From NCBI GenBank assembly GCA_900618795.1, contig UYJD01000012.1:150855-214854 (forward strand): a stretch of DNA of 64,000 nt, given 5' to 3'. Under the pieces are notes generated by a model, which made no database searches, was not told the origin of the DNA, and was given only the letters and a program-made list of their open reading frames with translations. The position numbers and the translations under genes were made by a program. The stretch comes from Cyanodermella asteris (taxonomy: Eukaryota; Ascomycota; Lecanoromycetes; Ostropales; Stictidaceae). The first letter of the stretch is position 1, and each line of letters begins with the position of its first letter. Below are positions 11,050 through 21,105 of this stretch, one piece after another.

Positions 11050-13386
11050 ATGTACACGCTCAGAAGACTCCAAGCCTTTGGCCCAGCGGTCGCAGCTGGT
11101 ACTCAAGCCTTCCTGAACAATGTCCGAACAACGAGGCCAACGGGAGGACGAGTGGTTGCAGGAGGCGTTGCTAGGCTAGCTTCCAGTCGTGTAGGCTCCT
11201 TGTCGCCGACACGGCAGCTAGCCAAAACGAAACAACCGCAACCTCATATCAACACATCACAGAGCTCGTCCGAGTCTGCCGACGGCAGTCTCAGAGTTAG
11301 CGCCACCGTGGCATTGGATAAGGCAGAGATTGACCGCCAGATCGCCGCCGGGGTCGGCCAACAATTCAAGATATTGGAATTGGAAGCCCAACTGGGGATG
11401 GCCCGGCAAGCAGGACAAGAAGCAAAATCCGAAGCCCACGAAGCTGCTTCCAATTTCTCGCAGCTATCTCAGCGATACTCGGAGGCTCTGGCGCGAGAGA
11501 GCGAACAGATCAAGGCCAGATCCGAGGCTGAAGCAGCTCAGGCCAAGTCCAGGGCCGAGTATGAGAAACTATGGGAGGAATACACGAACAGCAGGTGGAG
11601 GACCAAGGAAGCCGCAGGCCGGACGGAGGCCGCCAAAGCTGCACTGGAACGGACGGAGAACGAGTTGTTGCTCGAGAAGAAGTCGCACCAGGATACGAAG
11701 GACCGGCTCGCAGCTCAGGCTTACGAAACCAGGAAGCTCAAGCGGGCCGCACACCAATCGGCGGAGAAAGAGGCCCAGGCCAAAGCCTTGAGGAGAGCCG
11801 TTTGCAGGCCCGGCAGTCAGCAAGAGCAGGAGTGCAAGAAGCTCAAAGACCGTGAGCGAGCTGGAGGGGGTCGCTTTCCTGCTCAAAAGGAAACTGGACG
11901 AGCGTGAAGTTGACATTGTGGATCAGAAAGAAGAGATCAAGAAGCTGAAGACGGGCAGCGCAGGCATGAGCGAGAACGCCGTGCCGGAGGTTGGAAATGA
12001 GCAGCGAGAGAGGGAGATGGGGACCGAGGAGGCCAGCATCAAGCAGATTGACACCAAGGAGCCGGAGACTGAAACGGTGACCCAGATGAAGACTGAGCCG
12101 AAGACTATGACGAGCACTGAGGCGAGCAGTGAGGTGAGCACTGAGGCTCACAATAATGAGGAGATGAACATTGAGGAGACGACCACTGAGATGGAAGTTG
12201 ATGACATGAACGCCGAGGAGATGGGCACCAAGGAGCAAAATACCGAAGAGAATGGCGCCGAGAACATGAGCATCACTGTTCTCCCAGCGGACGCTGAGGT
12301 CGCTGCAGGGATTGCACGTGCCGGGAATCGCAAGCTTGGGGAGGGCGCCACATCCGTCGTAATGGCCTGCGAAATCGAAGAAACGATGTACGCGGCCAAG
12401 ATATTCAGGCACGACATCTGGTCCGGGCAGGGTGAATTGGAAGAAATGCTCGAATATTTCGATGAGGAGGCATCGACGATGGAGTTTTTCGACCATGTAA
12501 GTCAGAGTTTTACTGCTGGGTTTCTTGACGCAAGGAGAACTAGCGCTAACAAGTCCATTTTCAGGCAAGCATCATCAAGTGTGTTCGTTACGCAAAGATG
12601 GACACGAAAGATCCTGTCCTCATTAACAATCGAACCATGCTTCTCGAATACATGGATGGCATGGCCGATGAACTCTGCAAGGAAAGCCACCAAGATAAGG
12701 GCAAGGAGATATTCTCGTTGCTAGACCACATCAGTCATGGGCTTGCGGACGTCCACGATGCGCAGCTGTGTCACATGGATGTCAAGCCCGAGAACATTGG
12801 CTGGAAGTTGGAGCAGACCGAATCTGGCGCTCCAAGACGCAGATATGTACTTCTCGATTTTGGATGTGCAACTCTGGCAGGCAAAGATGGCCTCGACCTT
12901 GACAACATGGGCACAACGTTCTTCCGTGCGCCAGAGATGGAAAGGCAGAGCTTCAGTGCCAAAACCGATGTTTACGCTCTGTTCGTTACCGCCGTGGTCT
13001 GCAACTCCAAGTACGCCGACCACCCGCTGGTAGAAAGTTTGTTGAAGACCGACGACTGCGATGAGAGCGACGAGGCACAAGCTGACTTCCAACAATGGAT
13101 CTACGACGAGGCAATTGTTGGCATGAAGGACTGGGTCGATATGGCAAGGAACCAGATGGAGGACCGGGCATCGTCCCAAATCATTGCAGAAAGATGCGAC
13201 ATTCTCGCTGGTCTGGGAGACGAATTCTGCACTGTTGAGCCGCTCGACCGAAACCGCAGGAACCGGATGCTGGCGACCAAGCTAAATTCCAAAACGCCAC
13301 TCACTCCTAACGGAAGTTGGTCGTGGCGTCGCCTGCAAAGATCCCATATGCCCTTGTATAAGCAGTGTCAAAGGCTTCGGAAATGA
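11050..13386 (+). CDS. Coiled-coil protein kinase with mitochondrial-like N-terminus (frame break near 11.8 kb)
   Basis: The N-terminus (MYTLRRLQAFGPAVAAGTQA) is Arg/Ala-rich and lacks acidic residues, like a mitochondrial presequence. A long Glu/Lys/Ala coiled coil follows (about 11310-11940), then a Glu/Thr/Met-rich acidic segment (about 11960-12280), then a protein kinase domain. The kinase has a glycine loop GEGATS, a candidate ATP lysine in YAAKIF, the catalytic loop HMDVKPENI, DFG in LLDFGCA, and RAPEM. A 68-nt intron at 12497-12564 (GTAAGT, GCTAAC, TTTCAG) separates the N-lobe from the rest. Between about 11790 and 11850 the coding frame changes. The middle piece makes good coiled coil in a third frame, so two single-base indels, a 49-nt intron (11800-11848) or decay are all possible. 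All catalytic motifs are present, so an active Ser/Thr kinase is plausible; its substrate is unknown. Confidence 0.65.
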
Positions 13387-14615
13387 GCTTCGCTCCAGCA
13401 AGTTTTCGGCGGCGATTTTGGAATGTTCTGAAGGAGGTGGAAGGAGGTGGAAGGATTTGTTAGTCGAAGGAGGGAATGCGTGGGTATGAGCATCAACGTA
13501 TTGGGTTGGTCGTCCCCGGCTGTTATGAGGATGCGGAGGTAGGCAATCCTGGATGTGCTGTTTCGATTCGAGTCGGCCGGTAAGCAGTGTCGAGCAGTCA
13601 AATGCTCGCGCTTTAATCCCAGATGGCTTCAATCGACTACCGAAACAGCACTGAAACGTTGTACCTACTTTTGCATGCATCTTAACAACCGAGGACACCC
13701 TAACTCCATACTAGGTAGATGCATAGATGCCCATATTGCGTTTCTTCAAAATATTAGCTCGTGTTCAGAATGCTAAGTACCTTGTGTATACACGGCTACA
13801 TAAATGGCCTTGACACGATGCAGAGATCCAATGGTCTATATGTGCCTGCTTAAAACAGCGATATCGATGGAAAAATGACAACCTGGACAGTTCCGAGACA
13901 TCCTGCAAGCCAGTCCCAATGGGAAGGACAGCGCAAAGGGGGTGTCTCTCGGTCTCTTTCCGGCCCAATGGTTGTAGCAGTTGAAGACGTTGAAGACGGA
14001 ACAGGGCCGGCCAGCTGGCGACCAGTAAGGGGCCAGCAAGACCTTTAAGCGCCCGGCATGTGTGAAGATGTCGAGCAGGGAGGTTAAAGCATGCTGGCTG
14101 CATTCCCATTGGCTCTCGATCACTGCATCGTTCGCCCACTTCGCTAGCCCGTGCCGACAGCGCTCACAACCCACGGCTGACCAGAGAAGCGACAAGTGAA
14201 CACGGGCAAAGCTCTCTGCTATCTTTAGCAGCGCCTCTGCAAAGCAAACGATAGAGTTGTGCGCCATTGCTCGCCGAGCCAATGGGCATCTAGGGACAGT
14301 TGCTAGTCACCTTCTCCGGTCTGCCACTCCAACTCTATCCTCCAGCTCTCCCAATGGCCCGCCTTGCCCCAACTCTCGTCCCGGCCACGCTCACCACACG
14401 AGATCCACCCTGACTAGTATCGCAGAAACCATCTTCGTCCTGCGATACTTACTCATGGAGCCCTTGCATCTCCAACGGAGCCGTGCCTGTGCCTGTGTCT
14501 CGGCCGCCCTTACCTTGCAGGCGCTTCTCAACTTGGCCTCTTGGCCACTCGAGACCACCGGGCTGCACTGAGCGACACCAACTGCACCCGGTCTTTCCTG
14601 CAGTGGAGCGTCAGG
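13387..14615. other. Intergenic region upstream of the 1272-residue gene
   Basis: I find no gene in this 1.2 kb. Short G/A-rich direct repeats (GGAGGTGGAA, twice) lie near 13433-13453. From about 14290 the plus strand becomes C/T-rich, as is common in fungal core promoters and 5' UTRs, and leads into the start at 14616. Confidence 0.5.
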
Positions 14616-17600
14616 ATGAGTGCGTATAGCTTTGGCCGCGTTGAGGGTCCTCTCTCGCCGCGTCGACGCCTTGGACAAGGGGTATTACCGCAGCCTCCTA
14701 CTTTACTCACCACCTCCCTCAACAATGCTCATCATCTCCAACACGGTATCGCCGGTCAGGGCAGCCAGGTGCCAATGTCCGCGACCTCCTTGAGCAGTCC
14801 CTTTTCTCTGGCCGCGGGCTCGCCATGCTCCGCCGTTACGAACGAGGGGCAGATGGCCGCATCGCCCATGGTCGCATACAATCCGCAAGAGTGGGCAGGC
14901 GGGAGTCATGGCGAACAGCAATATAACTACGGTCGCGGACAGCAGGGCGTTCAGACGGTCCGGTATGCACCGCAAATACGAGGCCCAGATGAACCTATCC
15001 GGTCACCACCTCCTCCATATTCGACCGACCCACTCGATGCCTCACCAGCCGGCTCGACTCCATCAACACAATTCTCGCCTCAATATGTACCTAGCAGCGC
15101 GTCGACGACAATGTCGCCGATGTGGGCTGGCCAGGATACAGCGCCGCAGACCCCATATACCCGCTCCCCGCATGGACCTCCGGAGCAGATCGTTCAGCCC
15201 AGTCCGCAATATGATGACTCGAGCTTGGCCGCTGCAAGACCGCCGTCAGCTCGTCGAGCTGCGTCGACGGGTGACATGTACCGAGCTCAACCCGCACGGT
15301 CACCGTTGTCTCAGGGCGAGATTGCCGAGCAAGCTAGACATGGATATGCGCTACCACCACCTCCTCCCGGTCCACCTCCTCGCGCCAATCGATCTATAAG
15401 CTTAAGTCGTGTAGGGGAAAGCCCGACAGTAACGTCAAATGCGCAGCTTCCACCTCGGACTCGTCGCCCACCGGCTCTTGGAACAGAGCTGGGACCGGTG
15501 CCACCTACGCCCGCAAATTGGGATGAAAATGCGCCGAATGGCATGGCGCAGGCTCAAGATCAGGAACAGGAATACAGCAGAGGCCCAGAAGCGTTACACG
15601 TTCGAACAGAAGGTTTGAACGGAGCAGTCGTCGGCGACGATGCTCTCACAAGTTCCAGCTCGGGTGGCGTACCATCAGCGCATGCACGCCGGGAATCGAA
15701 TAGTGGGCTGGTTCGCAGTCCTGCCGTGCGGCAAAGAAGCATCAGTGCGCTTCGCGAAAGGAGAACAGCTAGCAGAGCTGGTAGAGCGAACAACGATCCT
15801 GACCATGTCACAAGTCCGGTGGATGAGGCTCTGGCACACCCGCTTGAGAATTTGGTGCTTTCGAAGAAGGGGTCAACTCTGGCGGAGCGCAGAAGATCAA
15901 TGAGGATATCACCGCGAAGTGGTGGGAGCTTTCAGGCTCTCGATGCTGCTCTTGGAAGTGGAAGGTTACAACCAACGTCTGCGAAAGGATGGGCTCGGAC
16001 GCCTGCTTCTGCACAATCTAATATTATCGAACAGGTACTCGAGCAGGATCGTCTAATCGACTCTTCGACTCCGGTGCTGAGCTCGAAATCCAGAGCCGTA
16101 TCCTCGGCGGACGACCAGCCTGCGCTTTTAGTTTCTCCTCGGCTACCATTGTCAGCCTCTGTTCAGTCTTTGCTGGCACCGCCAACTCCTGGTGCGACCC
16201 CGAATGCCTCGAGCAACAGGCCCGTGTCTCATTTGCTCCATATTCCGAATGATGACGAGAATCTTAGGTCACAGCCGATTCTTTCCCCAGAAAGCACCCA
16301 CTCTCTGATGGACTTTGCCAACGAGCCATCGCCGCGATCCATGATGCCGAAAAGCCCGGACCTCTTCAAGGCTGAGAGCGTCGAAAGGCACCGCATCTTT
16401 GTCGAAAAGGAAGCGGCTGCCGTCAATGACAGCGAGCGTCTACAACTTTTTGTTCGTTTCATGGAAGAGGAGTCTAAGATCCGGCGAAAGAAGTACGCGA
16501 AGGTTTTTGAACAAGATCGCCTGAAACCTGCCGACCTAACGGCAAAGATGTTCGCGATTCCGGCGCAAATCCCAGAGCCCCCTCGATCGGCGCCCCTTCC
16601 TGGGCGGAGTTCGTCCATACTTGGCCACGATAGGAAGCTCTCCACATCGTCATCAGGCACCTCATTTGCAGAGTCACCCCTGGTTAGGTCCCGCGCTTCA
16701 ACGGACGCGACTTCAGATCAACAGCCATTGAAACTCGATACGTCTAGCGAGACTGTTCGGAGAAGAGAAGGTGCTTTTGTTCCCGCATTATCTCCTATTG
16801 CTAGTATGAGTGCGGTTACTGGCAGAGATGAGATGGAGTCGAGAGGCAGAGCGCCAAGTCGATGGTGGGAGGAGGGTTCCAATAGCTCCGGACGAGGTTT
16901 TGATGTCATGGGACGATCGAAACGAGAGTCGAAATACATGTCTGCACTGATCGAGAACGACCACTTTGGTGATAGCGATGGTGCTGGGCCTTCCGAAGCT
17001 CCTCCAGGCTACGATGGACCGGTGGGGCCAAATGGGTTCCCGGACGAGAAGGCTGCTCTCAAAGCAGGAATCCCCGCGTCCAACGGCAACGTCCTTCCAA
17101 GGCGAGCGCCATTCGAAAATCGTCCCGGGGTTCTGGACGTCTCGCGATTCGCGACACTGCCTCCGCCGTATCCCCGTCACCATCCTGCTGTCAATAACAG
17201 CCATCCTAATCTTGCTGATACCAGAGCAATATTGAGAACGTTGAACGACACAGAAGAGGCTCAGAAAGCTCGAGACGACTTCGCAGACCAAGCAGCACAG
17301 AAACGCTCTCGTGCCGATTCTTGGTCCGACCATCAGAAATCCATGCATGATCAAGAGATGCAATTTCGCATCTCGCAGAACGACATTACGCGACGCGAAT
17401 ATGACGATGCCAACTTTGCACTCTATGACAAAATTCATAGCACGAAGAAGAAGGCTGTTCAATCCTGCTTCGATCTCTATCAAAGCATGGTGGTAACCCC
17501 AGTGCATGGCTTTTACAGTACCCGTATCGCGATTGCCAACAACACGATCGACACCCTTACCAACCGACTGCTCGAGCGAAGCAGTACGCCGTTGCCCGAC

Positions 17601-18434
17601 CAGCCACAGACTGAAGGCGATTCGCAGCCGGAACTTCTCGAGAAGCTCACACTACTCAAGTGGCTTTTCGAGACGCGAGAATCATTGCATCGGGCTCAGT
17701 TTGACGTGCTGAGCAAACGCAATGAATTGTACAAGGAGCTTGTGTTACTCCCATACAGTGCACCCGGTGTGTCAGACAATCCTGCGAATCAGGCAAAGGC
17801 TGCAGAAGCAGCCACCTTCTTCGAGAAAGACTACGTGACACGCGAAAAAGAACTGACAAGTTCCTCGCTTGCCAGATGGACGTCCCTGTACGACACGATT
17901 CGCGCAGCAGTCACGACCGGCGTGCAATCTCAACTGAGCGCCTTCTGGGACATTGCACCCCAGATCCAAGACCTGCTCCAGCAAATCTCCTCCAAAGCCA
18001 ACATCCACCAAGATGGCAAGAATATCGCCAGCCAACCCGATCTCCGCAATCTGGAGATCCTCGTGCCGCGCCACGAAGTCGACGAGAATAGGAGCTATTG
18101 GGATCATCCGTTGCGCTACTTGTACAGTGTCATGGGACACGCGCAAGTGAGCACCCGTCAGTTTGTCGAGGCACAAGTCAGTCTTTGGTGTCTGGAGCAG
18201 GAGATTCGTGAAGGTCTCGTACGCGCGCAAGCCAAGGCCGATGGCGACGCTACCGAGAACGAAGTCCAAGAGGAGCTCAAGCATGGCGTTGAGGAACTTC
18301 AAGAGAAGGTCGGCGTGGTGGAAAGCCAATGGGCAGAAGGCCTCGGAAGCGACTTTGAGAGCGTAAAGATGGCGGTCAGAGACTACTTGGACGCAACAGG
18401 TGGATGGGACGAAGAACTGGAAGAGATGGCTTGA
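14616..18434 (+). CDS. Large conserved-looking protein: disordered N-terminal half, helical C-terminal half
   Basis: One uninterrupted frame of 1272 residues from the ATG at 14616; the upstream in-frame extension has only non-ATG starts. The first ~580 residues are Ser/Pro/Arg/Gln-rich and surely disordered, with several proline runs (PPPPY, PPPPPGPPP) of the kind that bind WW or SH3 domains. A compact charged helical block sits at about 586-645 (includes RFMEEESKIRRKKYAK). After another disordered stretch, residues about 873-1272 are predominantly helical, with repeated charged and aromatic positions and no transmembrane segment. I do not recognise a named family. The layout suggests a cytoplasmic scaffold or regulator, but that is inference only. 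Intact intron-free coding over 3.8 kb makes the gene itself secure. Confidence 0.88.
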   Translation: MSAYSFGRVEGPLSPRRRLGQGVLPQPPTLLTTSLNNAHHLQHGIAGQGSQVPMSATSLSSPFSLAAGSPCSAVTNEGQMAASPMVAYNPQEWAGGSHGEQQYNYGRGQQGVQTVRYAPQIRGPDEPIRSPPPPYSTDPLDASPAGSTPSTQFSPQYVPSSASTTMSPMWAGQDTAPQTPYTRSPHGPPEQIVQPSPQYDDSSLAAARPPSARRAASTGDMYRAQPARSPLSQGEIAEQARHGYALPPPPPGPPPRANRSISLSRVGESPTVTSNAQLPPRTRRPPALGTELGPVPPTPANWDENAPNGMAQAQDQEQEYSRGPEALHVRTEGLNGAVVGDDALTSSSSGGVPSAHARRESNSGLVRSPAVRQRSISALRERRTASRAGRANNDPDHVTSPVDEALAHPLENLVLSKKGSTLAERRRSMRISPRSGGSFQALDAALGSGRLQPTSAKGWARTPASAQSNIIEQVLEQDRLIDSSTPVLSSKSRAVSSADDQPALLVSPRLPLSASVQSLLAPPTPGATPNASSNRPVSHLLHIPNDDENLRSQPILSPESTHSLMDFANEPSPRSMMPKSPDLFKAESVERHRIFVEKEAAAVNDSERLQLFVRFMEEESKIRRKKYAKVFEQDRLKPADLTAKMFAIPAQIPEPPRSAPLPGRSSSILGHDRKLSTSSSGTSFAESPLVRSRASTDATSDQQPLKLDTSSETVRRREGAFVPALSPIASMSAVTGRDEMESRGRAPSRWWEEGSNSSGRGFDVMGRSKRESKYMSALIENDHFGDSDGAGPSEAPPGYDGPVGPNGFPDEKAALKAGIPASNGNVLPRRAPFENRPGVLDVSRFATLPPPYPRHHPAVNNSHPNLADTRAILRTLNDTEEAQKARDDFADQAAQKRSRADSWSDHQKSMHDQEMQFRISQNDITRREYDDANFALYDKIHSTKKKAVQSCFDLYQSMVVTPVHGFYSTRIAIANNTIDTLTNRLLERSSTPLPDQPQTEGDSQPELLEKLTLLKWLFETRESLHRAQFDVLSKRNELYKELVLLPYSAPGVSDNPANQAKAAEAATFFEKDYVTREKELTSSSLARWTSLYDTIRAAVTTGVQSQLSAFWDIAPQIQDLLQQISSKANIHQDGKNIASQPDLRNLEILVPRHEVDENRSYWDHPLRYLYSVMGHAQVSTRQFVEAQVSLWCLEQEIREGLVRAQAKADGDATENEVQEELKHGVEELQEKVGVVESQWAEGLGSDFESVKMAVRDYLDATGGWDEELEEMA

Positions 18435-18960
18435 AGGATATGAGCAGTGAAACGCTGCTTGATTACTTGGCTTGGTTCATGATGATTGATCTGGTCTGTT
18501 TCTATATACTTGATACCCAATTTGATGCGAGAGATGATTTTGGCTGACGAAGACTTGTCCGACCGGCCCCTAAAGTGACGCCGATTGCCCGCCGGGCGCA
18601 TGTATGCCCACCTCGAAACGATGGCGTCTACAATTAGGAATCGTGAGAGTTTCAATGATTGATTCCTTACAGATTGACGCTAGGCCAAGTAGCACGATCA
18701 GAGCACACGCGGTGTATCTCGTGTCTGTATCGAAGAGAAAAGAGCCTTCATGATGAGAGGTACTGCGCCCACAGCAGCAAGCGAGCAGGGGAGAACCAGC
18801 GACCGCAAGAGCTAGCGGCGGTGTGGAATTCAGTCAAGAGGAATCGATACTATCGATAATTTTCATCGCCGTTACTTAGTAGCTATTAGAGATCAATGTT
18901 ATTCGATACCTTATGGATTGCCAGGCATGCTCCGGTGGTCATCCACGGGTTTCTTTCTGT
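18435..18960. other. 3' flank of the large gene, up to the assembly gap
   Basis: Nothing gene-like is visible. The stretch contains the 3' region of the preceding gene and ends at the run of undetermined bases. Confidence 0.5.
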
Positions 18961-19185
18961 NNNNNNNNNNNNNNNNNNNNNNNNNNNNNNNNNNNNNNNN
19001 NNNNNNNNNNNNNNNNNNNNNNNNNNNNNNNNNNNNNNNNNNNNNNNNNNNNNNNNNNNNNNNNNNNNNNNNNNNNNNNNNNNNNNNNNNNNNNNNNNNN
19101 NNNNNNNNNNNNNNNNNNNNNNNNNNNNNNNNNNNNNNNNNNNNNNNNNNNNNNNNNNNNNNNNNNNNNNNNNNNNNNNNNNNNN
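18961..19185. other. Assembly gap (225 N)
   Basis: A run of 225 undetermined bases. It directly precedes the GMC pseudogene, so the 5' end of that locus may be hidden in it. Confidence 0.99.
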
Positions 19186-21038
19186 TGAAGACCCAGACCT
19201 ACGAGCAACACCTTCAGACTTGACGCCGACCTTCACTGGTCGCCTACACAGTCAACCACCCCGTGCCCGCGTTACAATTAGTGCAAAGGCCAGTTACGAT
19301 TATGTGATTCGTCACCCCTCTTCCTGTTTCCAGTGTACGCCAACTCACCAAAGCTACCGTAGGTCATTGGCTGCGGAACCGCTGGCTTGACGATCGCATA
19401 CGGTTCTCGGTAGTGCTGGTCACTCAATCGCAATTGTCGAGGGTGGCGGTTTCTACGAGCTTGACAACAGCAATTATTCCCAGATTCCCGCTTTTGACAT
19501 TCAATTCTCTTCTGCCAACCCTTCGTCGACACAGTCGCTCGTTCATTAGGGCATCGTCACACCTCTTCAATCTCAGCTTCAAGGTCGAGAGATTCGTTAC
19601 ACTCAGGGAAGACACTAGGTGGCAGCTCCGCACGCAATTATATTGCATACCACCGTGGGGAACTTTTGACTAGTGGGCTTCAATCGTCGGAAATACCTCG
19701 TACACGTTTGGGAATATTCTAAAATACTTCAAGTGATCTTGTGTTTTCTCACCTCCGGGCTATTCGAAGCTTGGTCCGGTCAACCACCGCTATGATCCAT
19801 TTGCTTTCTCTCCGCAAGGGGCTCCGCTCCAAGTCTCGTATGCACCATACTTTCACACATCCTCGCGGGGGACTGCCATTGCTTTCCAGGAGCTCGGGCT
19901 CTCGGAGATCAATGGTCTGAACAGTGGACAGCTCATCGGATACGCTGCTGCGACTGTCACGCAGGATCCACGGACCCAGACTCGACCGTCTTCTCAAACC
20001 GCATTTGGAGACGAGACGATCCACTCTACCAATGCGATTTTTTACAAGCAAACAGTAGCTCGTCGCATCACCTTCGATGCGGCTAAAAACGCGAATGGAG
20101 TCGACGTCGTCACCGCTGGCGTTAACTATCACCTGAATGCGTCAAAGGAAGTCATCCTGTCTGCTGGTGCATTCCGTTCACCTCAACTACTCATGCTATC
20201 GGGAATTGGTGCAGAGTCGATCTTGAAGAACTTCAGCATCCCAATCGTGAAGGATATTCCCGGGGTCGGTCAGGGAATGCAAGACCAGAACTACTTTGGC
20301 TCCGTCTACAAAATCAACGTAGACTCCTTTTCATAGGTATTAGCGAATCCCTAGTATGCGGCAGAAGCAACAGAGGAATACCAGAGCCGTCAGGCTGGAC
20401 CTTTGACTGGCTCCGGAGCCAATTACATCGGATGGGAAAAGGCTTGCTCCGACTCAGGGAACGGGTTCTCGAAATCGACGCAGGCAATGCTTGCAACGTT
20501 TCCCAAAGACTGGCCGGACTTTGAGCTGCTTCCCTTACCGATACAGACGGTCGCGGTCAAAGACGCGGATAACTACATGTCTGTTACTGTTGCCGTCCTA
20601 TCGACCAACTCGCGTGGCAATGTCACCCTCAACAATACGGACCCCATGAGCAACCCGTTGATACAGCTGCCCTGGCTCTTGACAAAGGAAGACCAAGAAG
20701 TTGCCGTGGCTGCATTTCGCCGCTCGCGCCAAGTCGCTGCTGCTTCAGGGCTCGTGATTGGGGATGAAGTCGCTCCCGGGCCGAGCGTACAGTCGGATGA
20801 GGAGATCTTGAGCTATATTCAATCGAGTATTGGACCGATACATCACGCAGCTTGCACGAACAAGATGGGCAAGCAAGATGACCCAAGCGCCGTGGTTGAC
20901 AGTCACGCAAAGGTCTATGGAGTGAACAGGCTTCGAGTGGTTGATATCAGCGCTTTCCCACTGCTGCCGCCGGGTCATCCGCAGTCGACTGTCTACGCTC
21001 TTGCAGAAAAGATCGCCGAGGACGTTTTAAGCACTTAG
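19186..21038 (+). pseudogene. Decayed GMC-family FAD oxidoreductase
   Basis: Translated pieces follow the GMC order: a nucleotide-binding start (SYDY, probable intron about 19302-19361, then VIGCGTAGLT), IAIVEGG, GKTLGGSSA (the first signature), LSAGAFRSPQLLMLSGIG (the second), and the C-terminal IGPIHHAACTNKMG with GHPQSTVYALAEKIAEDVL. The frame is broken at least six times: a one-base shift near 19400, TAG at 19547, a shift near 19607, TGA near 19735, and TAGs at 20335 and about 20356. The last 211 codons (20403-21038) are open. The paralogue style (HHAACT, GHPQ) resembles secreted aryl-alcohol oxidase or glucose dehydrogenase relatives rather than the gene at 1297. The 5' end may lie in the adjacent gap. 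The locus is convergent with the intact GMC gene at 21106. Confidence 0.85.
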
Positions 21039-21105
21039 ATCATAGGCCTTCCTCATCAGCTGCATGATAATTTCACAGTTTGCATATATGGATGATGAAC
21101 ATAAT

